Below, in pieces: positions 24,701-36,856 of a stretch of 64,000 bases of DNA. Source of the DNA: Neodontobutis hainanensis (taxonomy: Eukaryota > Chordata > Actinopteri > Gobiiformes > Odontobutidae); NCBI GenBank assembly GCA_024349245.1, contig JALDNG010000007.1, positions 5,196,501 through 5,260,500 of the forward strand, written 5' to 3'. Numbering within the stretch: the first letter of the stretch is position 1; the number at the start of each line of letters is the position of its first letter. Under the pieces are notes generated by a model that was not told the DNA's origin, ran no database searches, and worked only from the letters and a program-made list of their open reading frames with translations. The translations under genes were made by a program, and so were the position numbers.

Positions 24701-27700
24701 GAGCTATTAGAGGCACATATTGAGTTTTGGACATGTCTGTTGATTGAAAAACAGAGCCTGCCACAGTGGAACCATTAAGAGTCTTGTTGCAGAGAGATTG
24801 AAGGCCAAACTGCAGTGATTCTTGTGGGATTGCTAAGAGGCCAGTGATAGCATGGCTAAGTGCTACATGCTGTTTTTTATTTTTTTTTGGGGTTACAGAG
24901 AGCTCACATATTCTTTATACTGACTCCACGGGGATGGCTCACAAATCTGTGGGAAGTCCACTCCCATGTAGCACTGCCCTCCCTCTGCTCCATACTCCAC
25001 GGTGCACTTTGTCACCATGGCAACACCAACACTAATTATTCACACTCTGTCTTCTCGTGTGGCTGGCAGGCAGATCTTGCTTGACCTTTTGTGGATTTAT
25101 ATTGAAGAACGGCTCAGGTTGAGGGACAAAGGACCACTCAGAGTCAGCACCTTCTGAGCTGTTGTGGGCCCCATGTTGTTAAGAGCTGTCTCACAAGTGT
25201 GGCCCCTCACTTCAGTCCAGGTCCAATTTACAGGTATCAGGGACATGACCATTGAGTGGGAGCTTAGAAACTATTCTGACATTTTTCCCCTCTCAGTAAA
25301 AAGCTAGTGTCTAGATTACTGCTGGACAGATAAAACAACTATAGAGAATTTTTATTTTGACAGTAAATGGTATACAACGCCAGTCTGCACAACCCAAACA
25401 CTCTGGAGGTGCATCTTCTGTTTATTTATTTTTTTCATTATATCCACTAGATTTTCTTCTCAATCTATTGAATGTTGATCAGTTTATAATGCTACAGCTG
25501 CCTGAATGAACCTGAAAACACATACAATCTTCAGAAACTAGAAAAGCAAGGCTGTGCTACAATAAAACGCCTTTAAAACTTGACCCTGTTAGGATTGAAT
25601 GTTGTTCAATTGTGGATATTTGATGCTACTTTCTTCAAAACCCATTTTTTGTGAGCTGCTTTGTGCTGAGTGAGGGCTTACTATCTGTAATTACTGTGGG
25701 TCTTTGTCTCATTAAAAAGCAGTGTACAGCTCTGAACCTTGCTGTTTACATTGTGAAAGTCAGCCAACGGGGATCATTTCAAACATTTGCAAAAGCCTTG
25801 GTTGCTTAGCATGCGTAATAATAATGCCAGAAATATAACTGACTCGCTGCCTTTTTCCCATTGGAATTGGTTGTTTGATTTTTTGATAGAGATTATTAAA
25901 TTTCAGAACTGCCACAACAGGAATTGCAAAAAGCTGCTGCTTATAGCTATAAAGTCTGTTAAAATAATTATTCGGTTCGGATCGGACAAACGAGACGTCG
26001 GAGACCGTACATGGTAAATTTAAAAATAGAAGGTAATTAATTAATGGTAAGGTAAGTAATTAATTAATTTAGGCAAAAATGAAAAAATCAGACAACATGC
26101 AACAATGGTACATTGTGATTTGCTTCACATGTTTACAGCCCATGAAGCTTTTATAGGTGTACATTATGTCCCTCTCAGCTCCAGGGTCGTAGATGGACGT
26201 GTAATGAGCTGACGTGTCAGTCATAGATGTGAATAAGTTTCCGTGGATATGTCACTAAGTGTACAGGACAGAGTGTCCCTGGACAGTGATTAGATGTAGT
26301 GCAAAGTGATGTCTTTGTTTTTATTAGCCTGGCGATAAGCATATGAACTGGAGCAGGAGTGAGAACATAATATATAATATACAATTACTATGACAACGTC
26401 CTACAGGCACTGTGCTGAATTTTATGTCCTTGTCTCCTGACTAGATTGCTCCAAGCCCAACTTGTCAAAGGAGCAGCCCAGCTCTGCTATGAACATGCCC
26501 CAGTCTTTTGGAACAGCAATGGGCTTCTCACTGTCTGAAACTATGTCTATGGCAGCTGCACCAAGTCTGTCTCAGAACGACAGTCACCAGCCCACCTCAG
26601 AGAACAACGTCATTTACCTCGCTCCCACTGCTGACTCTAACAAGTGCTGGCCAATCCGTCCCACTCTGCGCAACGAGCTGGACACCTTCTCAGTGCACTT
26701 CTATGTCTTCTTTGGTCCAAATATCTCTATTCCACCTGACAGAGCTGCTGTGTTTGCCATCAACCTCATGCCAGTCTTGGACAGCGGAGGAGTGCTCAAC
26801 ATGGAGCTCAAGCTCAACATGGTGAGAGTTTCAAATGCCATAAATCTGAAAGTTTGTCTCCATTTAAGAAAAAAAATAAGTGCTGGGGTAAAAATACTTG
26901 ACGTTTTCTCTTAATAAAAGCTTCAGGAATCAGGCTTCAACTTCATTATCTACATGTTTAAACAATTTTAAAACAATTACATTATAACTACAATATCTAG
27001 TATTCAGTTAGAGCTTGCTATTAAAATCCTTAGCTCAGTTGGTATTACTGTCATACAATGAAGGGTCTTTGCCAACATCACCCAGACAGAGAGGATGATT
27101 GTAATTGGGAAAATAAATATGCAACAGTTGCTGTAGGGACTCAGCCTGAAGTAGCCTGCTAAATATGGATGCTCAGATGGGCAGAGTGGAAGATTCACAA
27201 AGAAACAGGAGCCAGTGTTTCGGCTTTTGACATATGTCTCCTACTGAAAGTGGATAAATTGCACAACTGAGCCAAGCATTTGGAGAGTCTTTGTTAATCT
27301 GCCCCTTGGACACACTGACAGTAAAAAGGCACCTACATTGCCGCAGGGGATGGACAGACAGCCAGAGCCATGTGGATTTTATCTGACCAGTGTTGATAAA
27401 AATTAGATGGATGCATATCCCAATGCAGCATTTAAATGGTGGAGAAAAGATACACTATTTATAATATATTTAATACTATACTTTTTTCCCTTATATATTG
27501 CTTTTCCTAAATTAGTAGAAATAGTTACTGACGTTTACTTTTCTCTAATGAAAGATAACAATCACCATTCTCAATATAGAAAATACACATTGTTAATGTT
27601 GTGGGAAATGAAAATAATTGGCATCATAAATTACTTTGAGGTTTATTGACTGATTCCTGGGGCAATTATGGTACTGCAGCCACAGCCCTGTTACACAGCC

Positions 27701-30700
27701 ACACAGAGCTGTGTGATATGATTACAATCCCAAACCCCAATGGGCCATTCCATACAATATCCATCATAATGTAGGCCATCTCAAATCCCAATGACCATAT
27801 TTCTCAGAGTGTGTCACACATATCTGTACATTTCTTCATAGCAAAATATTACATAATGAATAGACACGGATACATACATACTGCATACCTTAAGTCCAAC
27901 CAGCTGTATAATTGTATTTATGTGTTCATAAATGTTCTCACCCACAACATGCATTTATTACCATGGCTCTGTCACAAAAAAACAAACAAACAAACAAAAA
28001 AAGACACAAACAAAATGCTTGGTGTGGCTTGTTGAGTTTACAGCAGTGTTTTTGTTGACTTCCATTTTAGGTTGTATTTGAATGTATACTGTTTAGAGTT
28101 ATCTGTCAAAAAGATTCCCCGTTGACCAGGTTCTATGTGAGACAGTGCAGACGCGTGCTTCATTTGCCTGTTGTTTCACTCATGAGTCTAGAGCCACAGA
28201 GACCGCGCTACACGATGAAAGCAGGTCGCTGTGATTGAGCTGCGCTATGTATTCCTCACACACACTGTCATGCTATATTATTCTATGGCCAGATCTCTCC
28301 CTGTTGGCAATGATGTGTCACTTGCTTGTCAGTGAAGCCGAGTGCAGTGAGCTGGTGCCGGTGGGGGACACACATTGGCAGGGTTTTAGGAGACAATAAA
28401 AGCTGCTTGTCTGCCTCCTTCTCTGCCTTTAACAGAATGTGTGAAGAACACATACAGCTTTTATGTGCTCTCAGACCACAGTGTATTATTTTACCACCAT
28501 TTCTCAAGTTTTCTCTTTATTGTGTTTGCTGTTGCATAGCAGCATTAAATGATTAACAAATGAGATGCATTTTAAAACATCTTATTTATTCAAAAGCAGT
28601 CAGGTTTTCATAAAATATGTCAATTTTAAGCACATTTTGAAATGTTACTACACTACAGTACACCACTCTTCACTACATTACACTACTCTTAACTACTCTA
28701 CACTACTCTGCATTACACTACACTACACTACACTACTTTATTCTTTACTACACTACTCTACATTACACTACACTACTCTATTCTTTACTACACTACACTA
28801 CAGTATTCTAAATTACACTACACTACTCTATTCTTTACTACACTACACTACAGTATTCTAAATTACACTACACTGCTCTATTCTTCACTACACTACACTA
28901 CTCTACATTACACTACTCTATTCTTCATTACACTACACTACTCTACATTACACTTCACTACACTACTCTTCACTACACTACTCTATTCTTCACTACACTA
29001 CACTACTCTACATTACATGACACTACATTACACTTCACTACACTACTCTACATTAAACTACTCTACACTACTCTACATTACACTACACTACTCTATTCTT
29101 CATTACACTACACTACTCTACATTACACTACTCAATTCTTTACTACACTACACTACTCTACATTACACTTCACTACACTACTCTTCACTACACTACTCTA
29201 TTCTTCACTACACTACACTACTCTACATTACACGACACTACTCTACATTAGCCTACACTACACTACACTACTCTACATTACACTACTCTATTTATTTACT
29301 ACACTACACTACTCTACTTTACACTTCACTACACTATTTTATTCTTCACTAATCTACTCTACATTACACTACACTACACTACTCTTTACTACACTACACT
29401 ATTATTATAATACTGTTATAATTCCACAATTTGTGGTATTGTTTGTGAGTTATGCCACTCACACCAAACACAGACAGACGTGATGACAACCACACATCAG
29501 CTGGATAATGGAGCGAGGACTTTAAATGGTAACATCAAGAATGATTAATGTAGCGACATGTTAACAACAATGCAACAAAACATTTTACAAGGAACAGCTG
29601 TAAATAAAACCCAAACAAACATTAACAAATCCAGACATCAATTTATGATAAGCTCTTAAAAAGATTTAAAAACATACAATTTATAAAAAACACATTACAT
29701 GCTTTTACTTGAGACCATTGTTCCAAAATAGCAATTATTGTCCCAATGATAATATGCACTTTATAGTATCTGTGCTTTAAAAGATATATTGATCTTCCTA
29801 AAAAAAAAAGACCTCGGGCAGATTTAAACAGGTCTTTATAGTGAGGCCTTACAGTAGCTGCTGCTTTTATAAAAGCTCTCTATTTTAGAGGTGATAAAGC
29901 CATGGCCTTGAATAAACATAAACGTAAATGTAAAGGTTGAAGTATAGATCAAAGATTGAATGGCATTATTGGTGTACTCTTCTTAAAATTATTGTACAGT
30001 GTCAGCTGTAAAAGGTTCTTTAAAGAGATTAGTGATAAAATGGGAGTGTGGGGGAAGAGATGGCAGGAGCGTAATTTAGTCTCACTACCCACACACTACC
30101 CAGTCCAGATGGTGAGTTTGGGGAGCCTGAAATCTCAGCACCTGGCAAAGTGTTTGTTGAGTCATTACATTAATCAACAACTTTGCCAACTCCCAGCATA
30201 TACATTATTATACACAAGGGGTAAGATATATCTTTATTCAGGATATAAGGGGCCAGAGTTATGCTTAGCTCCAGTGTGTCCATCTGGATAGGCAAGGCAT
30301 GTTCGACTGTGTCTTGTTCTCTTTTTGAGAATTTCATAGAATTTCAGATTAATTCAATTTTGTCCATCATAATACATTTTTATATTTAAGTCACACAGTG
30401 GACATACTTATCTATTAAAAATAAACTTTGACAAGGTCTTAATGTTTCATTTTTTATTACAATATGGGTTGTACTTCATTTTCCAGCTCAGTAATATCAT
30501 AGTAATTGTGTAGTAATTATGTAATACTATAGTAGTTTTGATTATTTATTAAGAATTACAAATAATTATTGCTTGATATAACCATTTAACCACTCAGTAC
30601 TTATGTAGGGCTTAGAAATACTCAGTAATTAATTATAATTACTATAGTTCATTCACTCCACAGTCACACACTGGTGGTGGTAAGCTACATCTGTATCCAC

Positions 30701-33700
30701 AGCTGCCCTGGTGCCGACAGCCATTTTGCACTTATGACCTCTGTGACCACCACCAAACACATTCATACAAAGTGGGTTAAGTGGGTTGCCCAAGGACACA
30801 ACGACAGTTTGAACTGTGGAAAGAGCAGGATTCGAACCGTCAACCAGTTATAGGACGACCGCTCCACCACTGAGCCACTGCGCCTCTTAATCATAACACC
30901 ACACTGTTACAATGCTATCACTGAGCTGTAATGTAGTGTTACCACAGTAAGCTTTTAGGTCTTCCTCAGTTTAATTTTAGCCATAAGCCTTACTGAGTCT
31001 GTCCTAAAATAAATATGCTACCATGAAGTATGATGTTGAACATTTTATTTACAGTCTGTTAACAATTGAGATTTTTAAATTCTGTCTTCTGTACTTGTTA
31101 TGTTGGAAAAAAGACCCACTTTGCTTTATTTGAAGGCTGCTGTTTGTCATAGGCTTTTTTTACTAAAGCTGTAAAAAAAATGCTCTGCTGGATCTAGTAA
31201 GAGAAGAATAAATGAAGCCATTTAGAAACAGACAGAGCCACACATTTGTTTCTTTAGCACAGACATGCTAATAAACAAACCAACATTTCTTGCTGCTCAT
31301 TATACTAATACTGTTGTCTTACTGTTACAGATTAGCTCTAGTTTCTTTCACCTCTCCATGCAGCTAAACACATTTGAATACATTTATGGAATTCCCAAAG
31401 CTTGAAATATCCTTCTGGAATTTTAAAAGCTAAAATTTTTCACCTATAGTGTGGCTTTATGGAGATAACATGGCAGCCTCTTAATGTAGGGACCTCAGGC
31501 AGACAGTAGGAGATCACTTTGACTTGATTTGTTCCCTTTAAAGTTGACTGTGGCACAGCTGAGGGGAAATGGGGCCTGAGGTAATCATGAGCAGTGTTAT
31601 TTCTGCGCCGTAACACAAGCAGATGGCTGATGCTCGGCTGTGTGAATGACATTTGTGTGCTTTGCTTGTGTTTCCTCCTCCCAGTCGACGCTGAAGGGTG
31701 CCAATGTCACTGTGTTTGGCTGTCTCAACCACGGTATGCCTCTGTTCCTGAGGGAGAACGGCTCACTCAAATGTGAATCAGGTATGTCACACGTGTTGAC
31801 AAAACAGCAACAGCCTCGATCCTGATTGTGAAATGCTTTTTCTGTAGGTGTAAGTGGCTCTTTTAGGCATTTCTTTAGGCATTAACTAAAGCTGTCTGCT
31901 CTCAGTACACCTGCTTATCTTGCTCTGTTTCAGAGTCAGTAACAGGCTTCTTTCTGTCTATCAATGCGTCCTCCAATATCACCAAACTGAGGATTCCTTA
32001 CCCACAGACAGGCACCTGGTACCTCAGCCTGCGCTCTCTATGTGCCACTGAAAATGGGTAAGTCCAACAAAACTCATTCTGTATACTACAAACCAAACCA
32101 TGTTGCATTTTGTCTTAATGAGGTCTTATGTGTGAATGGAGCAATGGCTCCTCTCATTGCAAACCAACACAATAGCACACTAATGTGGTTGTTTGAATAG
32201 AGCCCAAATGAGCTTCTCCTGGCTCATTAACATGTAATAATAGCTGTGATAGTAAGCAGGAGAGTGTGCTATAGTGACACAATAGGAGACCATCATTTTA
32301 CAGATACAAGATACTAAAATCACCAGACTGAGGTCTGTATGGTGGCAAAATTACTGAATAAATAGTCATTAGTAAAGCAGTTTACTTTACTTTTTTACTG
32401 TCACACTTTATACAGCCAAAACCTGTAGAATGAAACATTAATGTTAAAATACATTAAAAAAATACATAACCACAAGAATACACTGCACATATACAGTATT
32501 TGCAGATGTATGTGCAAATGTATTGGTGTTGATACTATGCTTATTGTGTCATGGTTTGTCCTGAACAAGCTGAAACTTTAATGAAATGAACTAAATCACT
32601 TCTGCTCATACAATTTCCATCGTCTATTATGAGTTCATCGACGTAGCCCTAATGGCAAAGTGGCAATATTTGCAGACAATTACAAAAGAACAAATGAAAA
32701 ATGTGCCATTCAGCATTTCTTAAAAAACTCATCTTTATATAACAATCAGAAGTTTGTTTACTAAGTTTAAAAATTCATCAGTGTGTTGAGGACAGTGTGC
32801 TAAGTGTTGATTGAAACAGTGCAGGCTGTCTCCGTGAGCCACATCCTGTCCCATCTGTTACCCGTTCAACCTGCTCCTGTGTATCACATGAGACACCAGA
32901 CGCGTTGTAACACCTGAAGATTTAATTCACTATGAGCGCATTAACATTAGAAATTTATACACATGTAGTAAATTTTGAATTCAATGATTTGTAGCAATGA
33001 ATGTGGGAGACAGCTAAATTATTTAAAATTCAGAATTAACATTAAACTTAACAAAAAGGAGGGATATTAAAAAATTTTAAGCTCAGATAAAAGCAAATCT
33101 TTTCATTTCCTAAAATTTAAATGTGAGCATGAGGGTAAAATGTTCCCATCTCATGTTTTTTACCGCACTGTGTTTTTGATGAGCTTCAACTATTACCTAT
33201 TCATTGAGCTGTTAAGCCAAGTATTAATGGCACCAAAATGTGAACAGACTGAAATGAGGCAGATTTTGTTCACCAACACTTGGGACTTCCAATTGAATGT
33301 GAGTAACAGATAATAACAGATGGTGTGGGACATGAGCTCATTCTCACATGAGAGCAGTGCTGAGGTATGGAAATATGCATCCGCAACGCTATCTGTTAGA
33401 TTTCCGCAGCCGCTTGGTAAGTCGGGGATGTTTCGGTGAGATGACGAAGTGGCATGAATGACAACCCCTTCTTTCGGGCGACAATTAAGTTGATGGATGT
33501 AACTTAAAAATAAAAAAGTGAGCAGATGTGTCAATTAAAAACTGTTTTTGGGGGTGACGCACGCAGACACATTTATTACCCCCTGCAGTTCCATTCTCCA
33601 TGACTGATCGTAAAAACCTAGCAATTAGAAAAGGTACAATGCAAGCACCAACAAACACATTTTTTATTCTGTTCAATGTGTTGTCAGTAACAAACTAATT

Positions 33701-36700
33701 TGATGCAGTAGGTGTATTGTTACTTGCTTATAAGCTTATGTGGCTACAGAATATACTTATAATCTCTTTAAGGTGATATCAATGATAATGAAGCTTTAGC
33801 AGCATTTACTGTGTTTGGTTGTCCACCTTTACGTATCTGTATCTTTGATTGCATTTTAACTCAGGAGACCGTCTATTTAGAGCAATTCTCTTTCTTTCTA
33901 ACCTATAGCTAGAACACTATAGTGGAGACTTTTATGTATTTGATACTGCAGACATTCTTGAACAACATTGTTGGATGTGTTTTGTCAATAACCCCAATGA
34001 CCACAGGAATGTTATGAGACGTCAGTCCTCATAGACACAATAAATGTTAAAGTTCATGTACTTGACACAAGATCAGAGAATTCTTCTTTAAAGTTGAGTG
34101 AGTATGTGCTAGAGGATATACTGTGAAAAATAGATAACCTTAACTGTAAGGTCCTGAATATATCAACTCAACACCATTCAGATGTTAAATATTCATGCTC
34201 ACACCAGGTGAAGCTTCATTTAACAGTAATGCATCGCCCATGTAGTCCCCACTCTCACCTCCATCTCACTGTACTTTATCTTCTATTTCCAGGTTTGAGG
34301 CTTGTACTAATGTCACAGCCGAGGTCTACATGCGCTCATACCTGACTCCCTGTATCAACGACTGTGGCACATATGGCCAGTGCAAGCTTCTACGCACCAA
34401 CAACTACCTTTATGCTGCTTGCGAATGCAAAGCAGGTAATAGTTTATAAGATACCTATAAGTTTTTATGGCTTATTTTAGAGTGAACTTAAATCACATCC
34501 ACTGTTTCAATTCAGAGCATCTGCAAGTGACAGAGAGGCTATATTTATAAAGCGATGAAATAGATTTCTATTCGAACAGACATCGGTATCAGTTACATTG
34601 CAAAGGAAAGAACATTTTGTTTCGGGTTTCCCATCTCCTTTTTTGTACTAGGAACAAGAACACCAACCTGTTTGTCAGTGTTTGACTTGTTTGACATAAA
34701 TGAGCTACTGCTCTCCACTAACATTTTGGTTCACAGTCAAATGTCATAATATCGTCCAAAACATATATCTTTTTTACTTTGTACATTAGACTCCGCCTGC
34801 AGAATGCAAGTTTTCCAATTTCTCACAATAAATATGCTTAGCTTATCCTTAAGAGTGCATCCTTAATAATAATCAGATTAATCAATAATGTGATTTGCAA
34901 AATGAAGTAGTTTACATTCAAAGACATCCTTGGCTAGATTAAACTTTCTGGGGAAAATTGGGTCATTAGTTCTACAAAGATAATTTGAGTGACAGAGGAA
35001 AGGCAGAGGAAGGTGAATTAGTGCAGGTCATACTCAAGGATCGATCTGACAATACAGCGATTAAAGCGCGCGTGCCATTGTTCAATGAGTCAGTGAGTGG
35101 CCCATTATTAATCCTCTAGTCTAAGCCGTTTGATAAGACAATAAAATAGGCTGCTAATTATGATCAGCTTTTCAATAAAAGATGAGCTTATGAAGCCAAA
35201 CAAAGCATGTCCTCTGAGGCTTTCTTTTTTTTTTTTTATCCCTCCTTTGATCTTCTTTTTATCAGTGCTTTTCTCCTCAGTTCAATTCAAGCTTCATATG
35301 TGAGTGCTTCCTGGCAGGCGCTTTGCATTCAGCACTTGCCCTTGTCCTGTCTCACGCTGCAAAGCCTCTGTTTGCAAACCCTCTGCTTGATAATATTTCA
35401 TTCACACGGTCTTATCCAGTCCATTGCTCTGTTGCTATCCAACTCAACTGAAGTGCAAGTGAGTCTAACACAGGGGGGGCTCACACCAAGAGCTTTGACT
35501 GTGGACAATAAACAACTTGGTTTATATCTAGAAGCGTTCAAGTATTTTTTTTTATGGGCTTAACATTTGAAACAAACCGTTACATCCATTTTATACTCTT
35601 GCTTCAAGGGGCTTTAAGACACTTTTCTTTAAGTTTGTAGTTTAGAATTTAGAAACACAATCTGTTTATTTTTTTCCCGAGCAAATAGAAAGAGCTCAGA
35701 TGTCTTCTTGCCTTGTGCTTTGTGTGCATGCCAGGCTGGGACGGCTGGGGGTGCACAGACAACTCAGAGGCCTACTCCTACAGCTTCCAGCTCCTGTCCA
35801 CGCTGCTGCTGTGTCTCAGTAACTTGATGTTCGTGCCACCGGTGGCCATCGCCATTCGCAGCCACTACCTTCTGGAGGCCTCGGTCTACATCTTCACCAT
35901 GTTCTTTTCCACCGTGAGTCTTGTGTGTTAAGTAATAATCACCTTTAAACTACTGAAGTAATACATGCATAGGCCAACATTAATTTGATGTATTTAGAAA
36001 GTAAACTTCATTTTTTCACTATGATGCCACAGGTTTAAAGATATTATCCACCAATGCAGACAGAGCTATATTTTATTCATAAAACAGTGTCTACCCTGCC
36101 AGTATAATGGATAGGCTAGATTCAGCTAATGTTGTAGCCCATAGCAGCCTCTACAAACATCCTCGTATTAGGAGAGGATGGTAAGTAGTGGTGAGAAATT
36201 GTTTGAAGTTTACTTGCACATATATCTTTGAAATAAGGTTATGCATATTCACTAAGCACTGCATCCTTTTTCCTGGCAGTTCTACCATGCGTGCGACCAG
36301 CCGGGGATTGTGGTCTTTTGCATAATGGAGTATGATGTGTTGCAGTTCTGTGACTTTCTTGGCTCTCTCATGTCAGTGTGGGTCACGGTCATCGCCATGG
36401 CCAGGCTCAAGTCCATCATTAAACAGGTACGGCTCATTTCTCACCTCATTAAGTTTGACCACATTAAAGACACTGGAACTGCAGTTTAAGAAAAAAAAAA
36501 AAGAAAATGATAGTTATACAGAGAAGTGAATTGAATTTTAACTTTTTAGCTGGCAGCACAGTAAGCATGTTCATGTTAGTGGTTGACAACTTGAGATAAG
36601 CCCTGAAGCAAAGAACTATTTTGCTGCAGAGTAACTTGACAATTGGTAAAAGGAACAGCTATAGGTGACTACCGCATGTCTCCATTTTTAACCCCATTTT

Positions 36701-36823
36701 TAAGATCACTTTATTAGAGTCTTTGTCGTATGGTGCTACATTTTCTAGTTGTTGACATATTGCGGTGAATAACAGCAAACAGGTGCGCCTTCTCAGTGGG
36801 TCACTTTCTAACTGCACAGAATG

Positions 36824-36856
<33 letters not shown>

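Larger units (their letters stand above)
26822..31684 (+). other. tmem8b intron 6, the largest intron
   Basis: A 4.9-kb intron containing the pentameric satellite (28645-29402) and a minus-strand SINE (about 30645-30885). The rest is AT-rich. The LHYTT-type open frames within it are translations of the satellite, not genes. Confidence 0.85.

Noticed and set aside
28565..29352. Open frames rich in LHYTT-type repeats
   Set aside because: The CACTA pentamer has no stop codon on this strand, so long frames arise automatically from the satellite.
28645..29402. CACTA/EnSpm transposon termini
   Set aside because: CACTA here is the unit of a simple satellite. There are no paired inverted ends or transposase.
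30828..30877. A functional minus-strand tRNA gene
   Set aside because: A and B boxes are present, but the sequence does not fold into a full cloverleaf by eye and continues into a SINE body.
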